DNA of 64,000 nt from Virgibacillus proomii (GCF_900162615.1 NZ_FUFN01000010.1:750149-814148); one strand, 5' to 3'; shown: positions 25,412-34,220, counted from the first letter of the stretch. Notes: generated from the sequence alone by a model not told the origin. A program made the numbers and translations.

Positions 25412-26353
25412 ATGGTTCTAGACCAAATACCATTCCATATAGGAATTCATCCAATCAATTGGGTGGGCGAGGATGTTCTGGAACATGGCGATTTTTACAC
25501 ATATGAGGATGTAATGGGGGAGATAGCTACACTAGGTTTTACAGGTACGGAGAATAGCCGAAAGTTTCCAAGTGATATAACAGAATTGAAAAAAGCATTA
25601 AATAAATATGGCTTACAACTTGTTACGCAGTGGAAATCGGTGTATTTTTCAGATCCGAAAAGGCATGAAAATGAATTAAAGGCGTATCGCAAGCATGTGG
25701 CGTTTTTAAAAGAATTTGGTTGTAAGGTAATTAGTACAGCTGAAATTGGTGGTTCTATGTTAAATCAAGACCCGACACGCGGTCAAGATGAAACATATGT
25801 GGAGCGCCTAAATGAGGAAGGATGGAAGTATTTGGTTGAAGGCTTACATAAAGCAGGCGAAATTGCTCGTGAAAATGGCATGCAATTAGTTTACCATCCT
25901 CATGCTGGGACAGTGGTGGAGCAGCCACACGAGATTGACCGTCTGATGGAATCGACAGACAAGGATTATGTTTCACTTCTTTTTGATTCTGGTCACGCCT
26001 ATTATGGTGGAAATGACCCTGTAAATTTATTAACCAAATATTATGATCGGATCCAGTATATTCATTTAAAGGATGTTCGACAGCATATTTTAAATAAGGC
26101 AAGAGTGGAAAATTACAGCATTCGAAAATCGATCCGCAGTGGAATCTTCACGGTCCCTGGAGAAGGGTGCATTGATTTTGTTCCTATTTTTAAAACATTA
26201 ATGGAGAAAAAATACACTGGTTGGGCGTTGATTGAAGGAGAACAGGACCCTATTGAACATCCTCCATATGAGTATGCACAACGATCCAAAGCATATATTG
26301 AAAAAATTATCAGACTTGAGATGCGAGGTAGTCATCATTTACCACACATGTAA
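25412..26353 (+). CDS. iolE: myo-Inosose-2 dehydratase, cluster 1 copy
   Basis: AP-endonuclease-2-like TIM barrel, about 313 aa. Removes water from 2-keto-myo-inositol to give the trihydroxy-dione used by IolD. Conserved segments GIHPINWVGEDV (N-terminus), VYHPHAGTVVE, FDSGHAYYGG, HLKDVR and FTVPGEGCIDF carry the metal ligands (Glu, Asp, His, Glu). ATG 25412 follows GGGGAGGAG; the frame opens at 25373 but without a ribosome site. It differs greatly from the cluster-2 IolE at 59808, so it may prefer another inosose isomer. Confidence 0.92.
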   Translation: MVLDQIPFHIGIHPINWVGEDVLEHGDFYTYEDVMGEIATLGFTGTENSRKFPSDITELKKALNKYGLQLVTQWKSVYFSDPKRHENELKAYRKHVAFLKEFGCKVISTAEIGGSMLNQDPTRGQDETYVERLNEEGWKYLVEGLHKAGEIARENGMQLVYHPHAGTVVEQPHEIDRLMESTDKDYVSLLFDSGHAYYGGNDPVNLLTKYYDRIQYIHLKDVRQHILNKARVENYSIRKSIRSGIFTVPGEGCIDFVPIFKTLMEKKYTGWALIEGEQDPIEHPPYEYAQRSKAYIEKIIRLEMRGSHHLPHM

Positions 26354-26756
26354 CTGGAAGTGAGTTCCACTTTCATACTACAAGGTAAACCCCCAGAAAA
26401 AGCGTGAGATCCAATTGCAGGTTAAATGTCTGATTCCGTTCATTTAAACATTGGTAAGGAATAAAAGAAATTACCGACTATTAAGATTCGCTATACGAAC
26501 AAAAATTTAAGAAAATTCGATAAAAATTTTCTTAGTTTTAAATACGAAGCTGGAACCGCTAAATATTATAGCAAACATGATAACTATATAGTTTATTTGC
26601 TTCACAGATATCATAAATGAAAGCCTTTACTTTTTGTTAGAAATTAAAAATGGCAGATAAAAACAAGAGAAAATGTACCTAAAATTAATTGCATATCTTT
26701 TGGGGTGAAAAAGTTAATAAAAGTTTGACAGCATGACTATGATAAGGAGGATGACG
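26354..26756. other. Gene-free stretch with terminator
   Basis: No gene. At 26509-26540 TAAGAAAATT pairs with AATTTTCTTA and is followed by GTTTTAAAT, a probable terminator after iolE. The part 26400-26500 contains ATGTCTGATTCCGTTCATTT, a decayed relative of the AAATCCCCGATTCGTTCA repeat module. AAGGAGG (26742-26748) serves the next gene. Confidence 0.5.
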
Positions 26757-27800
26757 ATGAGAGAAACAATTCGTTGCGCCGTATTAGGATTAGGGAGATT
26801 AGGTTATTGGCACGCAGAAAATTTGATGCATAAAATAAAAGGTGCGGAGCTTGTATATGTCATTGATCCCATAGAAGGCAGGGCAGAACAAGTGGCAAGG
26901 AAGCTGGGTGTAGAGAAATGGTCACAACATCCAGACGATACCTTTCATGATGAAAGCATCGATGCAGTTATTATTGTTACACCTACAAGTACACATGCAG
27001 ATATGATAACCCGTGCTGCAAAAGCTGGTAAACAAATATTTGTTGAAAAGCCAATTACACAAACATTAGAAGAAGCTGATAAAGTCATTCGTGTTATTCA
27101 AGAGCAACAAGTTGTGTGTCAAGTCGGTTTTATGCGGAGATTTGATCCAGCATATGCCGAAGCAAGACGGAGAATTATTGCTGGGGATATTGGTAGACCC
27201 ATTTACTTTAAAGGAACAAGCAGAGACGGCAATGTTCCGCATGAAGTATTTATTAAAAACAGCGGTGGTCTTTTTCTTGATGTTGCTATTCATGATTATG
27301 ATATAGCCCGTTTTTTAATGGATCAAGAAGTTCAAACCATAACTGCGTCAGGGGAAATTTTATTAGAGGAAAATCAGTTTATGGCAAAGTACAATGACAT
27401 CGATCAAGGATTTTCTTATTTAACATTTGCAAAAGGAGCAACCGGTGATATTGAAACAATGCGAATCGCACCGTACGGTTATGATATTCGCGGAGAAGTA
27501 GTAGGAACGGAAGGGGCTATCCAAATCGGTTCCATGCGTTTAACGGATGTTAAGCTGTTAAGTAGTAATGGCAGTACACATGATCTAATCCAGGGTTTTT
27601 CTAGTAGGTTTAGAGATGCATATTTGCTAGAAATGGAGCATTTTATTGAAGTCTTACAAATGGGAAAAAAGCCTACCTGTACAGAGATGGATGGAAGAGC
27701 AGCATTAGCAATTGCTTTAGCAGCTTCTGAATCATTTATAACTGGTAAAACCATTACCTTGGACGAAAAAATAACAAAAGTAAAAGAAATTAATCTGTAA
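26757..27800 (+). CDS. iolG: Inositol dehydrogenase-like oxidoreductase (Gfo/Idh/MocA), cluster 1 copy B
   Basis: About 347 aa, same fold and strongly similar to copy A (shared CQVGFMRRFDP, HDYDIARFL-type and DIRGEVVGTEGAIQIG-type segments). It has the standard VEKPITQ catalytic-lysine motif. ATG 26757 is chosen because AAGGAGG ends eight bases upstream. A second dehydrogenase may oxidise another inositol isomer (scyllo, D-chiro) or work with copy A as an oxidation-reduction epimerase pair; the sequence cannot decide. Confidence 0.86.
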   Translation: MRETIRCAVLGLGRLGYWHAENLMHKIKGAELVYVIDPIEGRAEQVARKLGVEKWSQHPDDTFHDESIDAVIIVTPTSTHADMITRAAKAGKQIFVEKPITQTLEEADKVIRVIQEQQVVCQVGFMRRFDPAYAEARRRIIAGDIGRPIYFKGTSRDGNVPHEVFIKNSGGLFLDVAIHDYDIARFLMDQEVQTITASGEILLEENQFMAKYNDIDQGFSYLTFAKGATGDIETMRIAPYGYDIRGEVVGTEGAIQIGSMRLTDVKLLSSNGSTHDLIQGFSSRFRDAYLLEMEHFIEVLQMGKKPTCTEMDGRAALAIALAASESFITGKTITLDEKITKVKEINL

Positions 27801-27849
27801 CAATCAAAGGTTTTATTTGTACTTGATGCTTAGGAAATAAATATTTTTT

Positions 27850-28345
27850 CATTGTAGACAACTTTTTTAAAGTACTTTCATCTAGATTAAGTGCTTAAGT
27901 TGTAGCAAACTTTGATCTTCTTCCTACGATAAGTTAACATCAGCTCGAATCTAAAGGAATGCCAACTAAAAGGTTTGTTGCTCAGGCGTCGGCATATCCC
28001 TGTTGCAGGGGTATGTTTCCTTTAGAGCGGACAAGAAGCCATATTTTTATCATTTCAAAAATGTGCTTTTTGTTGCTGTGAGCGTCATGGGAAAAGCGAC
28101 TTCTAAACCCGATTCGTTCGGGTCGACAGGAGAAGTAAGACTTCTTGAATAAGCATCGCGATTTTTCAAGGACAGAGTTGCTATGACAGCAATACATCGC
28201 AGGTAGAAAAAGCGTTTTTCCTTTTTAAGGACAAGAAAAACCACGACAGATACAGCGCGGTTTTTCCAGGAGTAAAGCCACTTTTAAATGAAGTGATACT
28301 TTGTTCGTTAGAAAGTCTTTAGTTTTTTACGCCTAACCGAATGCT
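27850..28345. repeat. Dispersed repeat, copy left of the dehydrogenase gene
   Basis: About 490 bp that closely match 29757-30215. Shared long segments include CAAACTTTGATCTTCTTCC, TACGATAAGTTA, CATCAGCTCGAATCTAAAGG-like, CGATTCGTTCGGGTCGACAG and AAGACTTCTTGAATAAGCAT. Short minus-strand frames here and in the partner copy encode similar peptides only because the DNA is repeated. No gene is supported. ATTAAGTGCTTAAG (27886) is a partial match to the LacI operator. Confidence 0.8.
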
Positions 28346-28400
28346 TGTACGTTTGTCTTGGGAGAGGTATTGATTTGTTAGACATCGAAGGGGGAATTAG

Positions 28401-29414
28401 ATGTTAGCAGCAGTGTTTGATAAGATTGGGAGTTTATATTTACAACAACGAGATGATCCGAAAATTACTTCCAGTACAGATGTAAAGATAAAAGTAGGAG
28501 CAGCGAGTATTTGTGGAACAGATGTTCATATTTTATCAGACCCGCCTGGGCACCCAGCAACAACTGGAATTATTCAAGGACATGAGTTTATGGGAGAAGT
28601 AGTGGAGGTTGGCAGTGATGTCAATAATGTTACGAAAGGTGATAGGGTAGTGGTCGACCCGACAACGCTATGCGGAGAATGCTTTTTTTGTAAAAGCGGA
28701 ATGGTAAATATGTGTAAAGACAGTTCAACGATTGGCATATTTAAGGATGGAGGATGGGCAACTTATTGTGTTTTACCTTCACAAAATGTACATGTGATTT
28801 CAAAACAAGTACCCCCAGAAGTGGCTGTTTTAGCTGAACCTTTATCCTGTGTGATGAATGGAATTAAAAAGTTAAATATTCAACCAGGAGATAGAGTCGT
28901 TATTTTAGGGGCTGGTCCCATGGGGCAATTATTTATTCAACTGGTGAAGGCTGCAGGAGCCAATAAAATCATTTGCTCCGATTTGTCCGAATACCGGTTG
29001 GAATATGCAAAACGATCCGGGGCTACGCGCATTATTAACCCTAAACATGAAGATGTATTACAGGTGATTTTAGAAGAAACAGATATCGGTGCAGATGTCG
29101 TGATTGATTGTGTCGGTGCTCTATTTAACCAAGCGATTCCTCTTATTCGTAAAGGCGGACAGATTCTGCTTGTCGGTATGAATGAGCATGCTCTACCAGC
29201 TATTAGTCAATACGAGATAACAAGAAATGAAATTACAGTAAAGGGAACGTATATTCAAAACTATGATTTTCCGAAAATAGTCAAAATCTTAGAAGGAAAG
29301 CAATTAAATCTAGATATTCTACTAACACATACCATTCGGTTAGATCAAATTCATAAGGGAATAGAAATCATGAGAAAAGGAGAAGCAATTAAAATTGTTG
29401 TCTATCCAAGTTAA
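28401..29414 (+). CDS. Zinc-dependent medium-chain dehydrogenase
   Basis: MDR-family dehydrogenase, 337 aa, threonine/sorbitol-dehydrogenase-like. Catalytic zinc site in ASICGTDVHI and GHEFMGEV; the four structural-zinc cysteines in CGECFFCKSGMVNMC (about 93-107); NAD(P) loop GAGPMGQLFI (about 170). AAGGGGGAA stands before ATG. It could oxidise an inositol isomer, or reduce or oxidise a downstream hydroxy-aldehyde. It lies between two near-identical 0.45-kb repeats, so it could be a separate insertion into the cluster. Confidence 0.82.
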   Translation: MLAAVFDKIGSLYLQQRDDPKITSSTDVKIKVGAASICGTDVHILSDPPGHPATTGIIQGHEFMGEVVEVGSDVNNVTKGDRVVVDPTTLCGECFFCKSGMVNMCKDSSTIGIFKDGGWATYCVLPSQNVHVISKQVPPEVAVLAEPLSCVMNGIKKLNIQPGDRVVILGAGPMGQLFIQLVKAAGANKIICSDLSEYRLEYAKRSGATRIINPKHEDVLQVILEETDIGADVVIDCVGALFNQAIPLIRKGGQILLVGMNEHALPAISQYEITRNEITVKGTYIQNYDFPKIVKILEGKQLNLDILLTHTIRLDQIHKGIEIMRKGEAIKIVVYPS

Positions 29415-29756
29415 AGTTAATGGTGAAGATGTTAAGTTTCAGCTAAGACATGAAACCAGTTTTGGGGAAACACTTTAAATGAAAAAGAAAATGTATTATA
29501 CTATGAATAAAGGATTAGATTAAGCGCTTTATTTAAGGTGAGGTGTTACGGTCAGATTAGTCTCTTTGATACGTAAAAATTTAAATCGTAATACCTCCTA
29601 TTTAAGACGATTAGCAAAGATCAAAGATTACTTCTATAAACTTTATTTATTATTTAGGAAACGATAAAATGAACCTTCATTCAGTAGGAGTTTTCTTCCA
29701 TCTCCTACTGAATGTTAGTTGAACGAATCGGGCACCTTACATGCGGGATAAATTTG
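29415..29756. promoter_or_regulatory. Intergenic region with LacI-type operator
   Basis: TTAAGCGCTTTA (29520-29531) matches the cluster operator with one change. The part 29690-29756 holds, in reverse orientation, the repeat module around GAACGAATCGGGCACC and ACATGCGGGATAAA. No gene seen. Confidence 0.5.
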
Positions 29757-30215
29757 TTTATTGTGGATAATTTTTTTAAAAAAGTAGCTTTGTCCAGCTT
29801 AAGCGCTCGTGCTGTTAGCAAACTTTGATCTTCTTCCTACGATAAGTTAGCATTAGCTCGAATCTAAAGGAAGGCCGATTAAAAGGCTTGTCGCATACCC
29901 TGTTGCAGTGGAATGTTGGATATAAGTAGCCATATTTTTAGCGTTTCAAAAATGTGCCTTATGTTGCTGCGAACACCATGAGAAAAGGGACTTCTAAATC
30001 CGATTCGTTCGGGTCGACAGGAGAAGTAAGACTTCTTGAATAAGCATCGCGGTTTTTCAAGGACAAGAAAAAAACACGACAGCGATACACCGCGACTTTC
30101 AAGGACAGAGTTGCTGAGGCAGTAATACATCACGGTTTTCCAAGAAGAAAAAGCAATCCTTGAATGAAGTTTAACTTTATCCCGTCAGAAGATCCCCTAA
30201 CCGATCGCTTCTAGC
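29757..30215. repeat. Dispersed repeat, copy right of the dehydrogenase gene
   Basis: Partner of 27850-28345 in the same orientation, ending in the common tail AATGAAGTTTAACTTTATC and TCAGAAGATCCC. The two copies make the dehydrogenase gene a direct-repeat-flanked segment of about 1.9 kb. The AAGCGCTC near 29801 belongs to the repeat and is probably not an operator. Confidence 0.8.
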
Positions 30216-30282
30216 TTTTGTTAAATTGCAATTGAGGTGGAGGTAGTAAGATGATTGACGTTAACTTATTTTTCTCTTTTGG

Positions 30283-30294
30283 TTAAGCGCTTAA
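30283..30294 (+). promoter_or_regulatory. LacI-type operator before the transketolase genes
   Basis: TTAAGCGCTTAA, identical to the sites at 16171 and 21429, about 80 bp before the transketolase start. This ties the transketolase/aldehyde-dehydrogenase operon to the same regulator as the symporter and inositol genes. Confidence 0.75.
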
Positions 30295-30372
30295 TCCGTT
30301 TTTATCTGGTTGTATGTTATAAATGCTGCAAAAATGAAGTTCCAAATAATTAACTAAAAGGAGGAAGTTATT

Positions 30373-31233
30373 TTGAGTCTATCTGTTACAAAAGACAAAA
30401 TTATCGACTTAAAGAAAAAATCAAACGAAGTGAGGAAGCTGATAGTAGAAACTGTTTACCACGCTGGAGCAGGTCATATGGGAGGTCCGATGTCAGCAGT
30501 AGATTTATTAGTCAATCTCTATTTTAACGAGATGAATATTAATCCTGAAGATCCCTTAGCTTCTGATCGAGACCGATTTGTTCTTTCAAAGGGGCATTCG
30601 GCAGTAGCACTTTATGCTGTACTTGCGCGAAGAGGTTATTTTCCAATGGAGGAACTAAACACATTTGATGCCATTAACTCAAGATTACAAGCACACCCTG
30701 ATATGAATGCTTTACCAGGACTTGATATGTCTACAGGTTCGCTTGGTATGGGACTTTCAGCAGCAGTCGGTATTGCACTTGGAGCTAAATTGCAGAAAAA
30801 TGATTTTCGCACTTATTGTATGGTTGGCGATGGGGAATCTCAAGAAGGACAAATTTGGGAAGCTGCTGATATAGCTTCTAAATATAAGGTAGATAATTTA
30901 GTTGCCATACTAGATTATAATAAGCTTCAGCAATTTGGCTGGGCGGGAGAAGAAGAAAGTAGAGAGAATCCAGTCGTTGATCCGGAAAAAAGGTGGGAAG
31001 CATTTGGCTGGAATGTAGTAAATATCGACGGACACGATCATGAACAAATAAGTGCTGCTCTCTATGGAGCTCGTGAAGTAACGGGAAAACCAACCATGAT
31101 TATAGCCAGTACGATTAAAGGAAAAGGAGTAACTTTTATGGAGAATGCTTATCTATGGCATTCACGTGTCCCAACGGACGAGGAGTACAAGCAGGCCATT
31201 CAAGAACTTGAAGAACTGGGGGCAAAACAATGA
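30373..31233 (+). CDS. Transketolase, N-terminal (ThDP-binding) subunit
   Basis: 286 aa, first half of a split transketolase. The Mg/ThDP motif is GDGESQEGQIWEA (about 154-166) with ILDYNKLQ completing it; GHMGGPMSAVDLL and SKGHSAVALYAVLARRG (active-site His) are typical. The start is TTG 30373 after AAAAGGAGGAAG. It overlaps the C-terminal subunit by four bases, so the two are co-translated. Split transketolases usually serve dedicated pathways, for example pentose or sulfosugar catabolism. Here the only known sugar flow is DKG from the inositol genes, a possible C2 donor. Confidence 0.92.
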   Translation: MSLSVTKDKIIDLKKKSNEVRKLIVETVYHAGAGHMGGPMSAVDLLVNLYFNEMNINPEDPLASDRDRFVLSKGHSAVALYAVLARRGYFPMEELNTFDAINSRLQAHPDMNALPGLDMSTGSLGMGLSAAVGIALGAKLQKNDFRTYCMVGDGESQEGQIWEAADIASKYKVDNLVAILDYNKLQQFGWAGEEESRENPVVDPEKRWEAFGWNVVNIDGHDHEQISAALYGAREVTGKPTMIIASTIKGKGVTFMENAYLWHSRVPTDEEYKQAIQELEELGAKQ

Positions 31234-32180
31234 AAACAACATTAACGGAAAAAGCAACGATGAGAGATGCATTTGGTAAAAAGCTGTTAGAGCTATCGTT
31301 AAAGGATGAACGTGTATATGTGCTTGATGGGGATTTAGCGAATTCTACAAAAGTCGATAAGATAGCTAACAATAACCCAAGGAAATTTTTACAAATGGGA
31401 ATCGCAGAGCAGAATATGTTAAGTGTCGCCTCGGGACTTGCAACAACAGGCATACAGCCATGGGTTTCCACATTTGCTGCTTTTTTATCCAAACGTGCTA
31501 TTGATCAGGTACAAGTACAAATAGCACAGCCACATTTAAATGTAAAGATGGTAGGTGGATATAGTGGTCTATTAACAGGGCTGACAGGAAAGACGCATCA
31601 ATCGTTAGAAGACATAGCTATCTTTCGTTCATTGGCTAATATGGTAGTGTTAGCACCTGCGGATAGTACAGAGGTAGAGAAAATTATCGAATTTGCCCAT
31701 CAATATAAAGGGCCAATATATATGCGAATAGCCAGAGATCCTTATCCAATCATATTTGATGATATGTATCAATTTCAACTAGGAAAAGCAGTAACGTTAA
31801 CAGAAGGAAAAGATGTCACCATTATTTCTACCGGAACAGAAACAAGCCGTGCTTTAGAGGCAAGTAAACAACTTTTAACAGAAGATATTTCTGCTTCCGT
31901 TATGCATATGCCTTCTATTAAACCTCTTGACCAAGATGCAATTATTCAGGCCGCAAAATCTACCAAAGTCATTGTTACTGCAGAGGAACATAGTATATAT
32001 GGTGGCTTAGGAAGTGCTGTAGCGGAAGTTCTGGTGGAAGAATATCCAGTACCAATGCTTCGTGTTGGAGTAAAAGATCGAAATGCAGAGTCTGGTCCAA
32101 ATGAAGAAATGCTGCAAAAATATGAGATTTCAGCTAATCACATTGTTAAAGCAGTTAAAGAAGTTTTAAAGAAAAAGTAG
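31230..32180 (+). CDS. Transketolase, C-terminal subunit
   Basis: 316 aa: pyrimidine-binding domain (about 1-165) with the catalytic glutamate in MGIAEQNMLSVASGLA (about residue 59) and THQSLEDIAIFRSL, then the C-terminal domain (about 185-310). ATGA overlap with the N-terminal subunit. Together they form one transketolase that moves a two-carbon ketol group between a 2-ketose and an aldose. The specificity cannot be read from sequence. Confidence 0.92.
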   Translation: MKTTLTEKATMRDAFGKKLLELSLKDERVYVLDGDLANSTKVDKIANNNPRKFLQMGIAEQNMLSVASGLATTGIQPWVSTFAAFLSKRAIDQVQVQIAQPHLNVKMVGGYSGLLTGLTGKTHQSLEDIAIFRSLANMVVLAPADSTEVEKIIEFAHQYKGPIYMRIARDPYPIIFDDMYQFQLGKAVTLTEGKDVTIISTGTETSRALEASKQLLTEDISASVMHMPSIKPLDQDAIIQAAKSTKVIVTAEEHSIYGGLGSAVAEVLVEEYPVPMLRVGVKDRNAESGPNEEMLQKYEISANHIVKAVKEVLKKK

Positions 32181-32214
32181 AATTTGCTAAATAAGTAGAC
32201 AATAGGAGGAAACA

Positions 32215-33636
32215 ATGAGTACGGTTATAAGTGAAAAAATGTTGATCAATGGTGAATGGGTTGGATCTGAACATACGTATAAGGTGTACAATAAATTTAC
32301 GGGGGAGCTGTTTTCAGAAATAGCAGTAGCGGATGAAAAGTTAGTAGATCAAGCAATTAAAGCCGCAGTAAATGCGCACGAACAAACTACATTTACTCCA
32401 GAGCATCGTTATCAAGTTTTAATGCGCATGGCAGATCTTTTACTTGAAAAACAGGAAGAATTGGCGACGATCATTACCAAAGAGGTTGGAAAACCAATTT
32501 CAGACGCTAATGTTGAAGTAAGGCGTTCCGTGTCTACACTACAATTATCGGCGGAGGAAGCCAAGAAGCTGGTAGGAGAGATTATTCCCAATTATAATGC
32601 ACAAGGACGTTTTCTTTACACAGTAAAGAAGCCCATTGGTGTTGTTGCTGCTATCACGCCCTTTAATTTTCCGTTAAATTTAATTGTACACAAAGTTGGA
32701 CCGGCCCTAGCAGCAGGAAATCCCGTTATCTTAAAACCTGCTTCCAATACTGCCACAGTAGCAATAAAATTATGTCAACTATTTGTAGAAGCAGGTGTGC
32801 CAAAAGGATATGTGCAATGTGTAATTGGAAGTGGAAGAACAGTAGGTGAACAGCTTTTACAGGATGAAAGGATTGCTCATTATACGTTTACTGGTTCACC
32901 AGAAGTCGGTAAGCATATTCAGGAAACCATTGGTCTAAGGAAAGCAACTTTGGAACTTGGGTCAAATTCGGCCACGATTGTTCACAGTGATGCCAATATA
33001 GATAAAGCCGCAACAAAGCTTTCCAAAATGGCATTTTCAAACGCCGGGCAAGTATGTATATCTGTCCAACGAATGTATGTTCATGAATCTGTATATGATG
33101 TGTTTCTCAAAAAGTTTTTAGATGAAGTATCACTTCTAAAGGTAGGGGATCCACTGTGTCCGGACACAGATATCGGTCCTATGATAAGTGAAAAAGAAGC
33201 AAAACGAGTTGAACAATGGGTACAGGAAGCGAAAGAAGCAGGTGCACAAATTTTAACAGGTGCAAAACGCGTTGGAAGTGTATTTTATCCTACTGTCATT
33301 ACCAATGCAGAAACTGGTATGAAGATAGTAGATGAAGAAATTTTCGGTCCTGTTGTCACCATTATTCCATATCACAGATTAGAAGAAGCCATTGATTTAG
33401 TTAACCATTCCAAATACGGCTTGCAAGCTGGTATTTATACATCTGATTTAAATTTGTCTTATCAGATTCCATATTTACTCGATGTTGGAGGAGTTGTAAT
33501 TAATGACACCTGTTGTTATCGTGCTGACCAGATGCCGTATGGTGGTGTGAAGGAAAGCGGAAATGGGAAAGAGGGTCCTGCGTATGCAATTCAAGAATTG
33601 GTTAAAACAGTAACTGTAGTTGTCAATCTGGAATAA
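32215..33636 (+). CDS. NAD(P)-dependent aldehyde dehydrogenase (lactaldehyde/sulfolactaldehyde-like)
   Basis: 473 aa, full-length ALDH. The catalytic cysteine is in SNAGQVCISVQRM (about residue 282) and the general-base glutamate in LELGSNSA; PFNFPLNLIVHK and the C-terminal MPYGGVKESGNGKEG are intact. It is not of the MMSDH/IolA type found in cluster 2 at 51141. Relatives in this part of the family oxidise small hydroxy-aldehydes (lactaldehyde, glyceraldehyde 3-phosphate, succinic semialdehyde, sulfolactaldehyde). Following the transketolase by 34 bases, it could oxidise 3-hydroxy-4-oxobutanoate to malate (inference). AGGAGGAAACA precedes the ATG. Confidence 0.88.
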   Translation: MSTVISEKMLINGEWVGSEHTYKVYNKFTGELFSEIAVADEKLVDQAIKAAVNAHEQTTFTPEHRYQVLMRMADLLLEKQEELATIITKEVGKPISDANVEVRRSVSTLQLSAEEAKKLVGEIIPNYNAQGRFLYTVKKPIGVVAAITPFNFPLNLIVHKVGPALAAGNPVILKPASNTATVAIKLCQLFVEAGVPKGYVQCVIGSGRTVGEQLLQDERIAHYTFTGSPEVGKHIQETIGLRKATLELGSNSATIVHSDANIDKAATKLSKMAFSNAGQVCISVQRMYVHESVYDVFLKKFLDEVSLLKVGDPLCPDTDIGPMISEKEAKRVEQWVQEAKEAGAQILTGAKRVGSVFYPTVITNAETGMKIVDEEIFGPVVTIIPYHRLEEAIDLVNHSKYGLQAGIYTSDLNLSYQIPYLLDVGGVVINDTCCYRADQMPYGGVKESGNGKEGPAYAIQELVKTVTVVVNLE

Positions 33637-33838
33637 GAATGAATTCGTTATTTTGCTTGTATTCAGTTTAAATGTTTAAGGGAAGGATGATTGAAATTCT
33701 CATGCTTTTAAATTTAGAATACATGATGTACCAGTGCTGACAATAGGGAAAGTTAAGATGAATTTAATATTAGTGAGATTACACTTGTGATACCTTGCTT
33801 AATTCTAGTAGAGGATCACAGGTGTTTTAATTGTGCTT
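33538..33838 (+). repeat. Right direct repeat: intact 3' end of the aldehyde dehydrogenase gene and downstream flank
   Basis: Partner of 15721-16000. Similarity covers the last about 33 codons of the gene and about 200 bp of non-coding DNA down to the terminator, in the same orientation, so cluster 1 (about 17.8 kb) lies between direct repeats. The copies have diverged, so the event is old. Confidence 0.8.
33782..33830 (+). terminator. Terminator of the transketolase/aldehyde dehydrogenase operon
   Basis: CACTTGTGATACCT pairs with AGGATCACAGGTG, followed by TTTTAATTG. It closes cluster 1. Confidence 0.8.
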
Positions 33839-33839
33839 T

Positions 33840-34220
33840 TTATAGAATATATATCAGTACTCAAACTGAGATGATGAGGATAGACTTATTATCCTTATCA
33901 TAGAGACTTCTAAAATAGTATTTTAATTCAAACGAGAAAGCGGAAAAAGTAAATGTCGCAACAGAACTTATGGAAGTTGAGACAATAATGCATAAAAGTC
34001 AAGGGAGAATGAGTCAGTACAATCTACAAGCTTACGAATATTTCAATCCACGCACTGTAGCTTACTATGTAAAAATGGGATACAGCATGCAGAGGAAGTG
34101 TGGAGCTACCTATTTCCTATGAGAAAGGAAGGAAAAGTTTGCACGAGAAGGGCATTGGTGTTCAATTAATTGTAGAAGTTACGTATTTGGATATCGAGGA
34201 AATAATAAAATTAAAAGAAC
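33840..34220. other. Gene-free stretch, possible gene relic
   Basis: No intact gene. Between about 34010 and 34130 the frame reads EYFNPRTVAYYVKMGYSMQRKCGA, which looks like real protein and faintly recalls the end of a GNAT acetyltransferase; the assignment is uncertain. Confidence 0.3.

Noticed and set aside
27982..28244. Minus-strand short frames with a partner at 29879-30133 of similar peptide sequence
   Set aside because: The shared peptide comes from the two repeat copies; there are no ribosome sites and different stops, so this is not conserved coding.
28401..29414. Zn-dehydrogenase called as scyllo-inositol dehydrogenase (IolX/IolW)
   Set aside because: Those enzymes are Gfo/Idh/MocA proteins; this is an MDR zinc enzyme, so only a general call is justified.
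27850..30215. Repeats around the dehydrogenase considered as a composite transposon or CRISPR
   Set aside because: No transposase, no short regular spacing and no terminal inverted repeats; they look like dispersed intergenic elements. No CRISPR array was found anywhere in the window.
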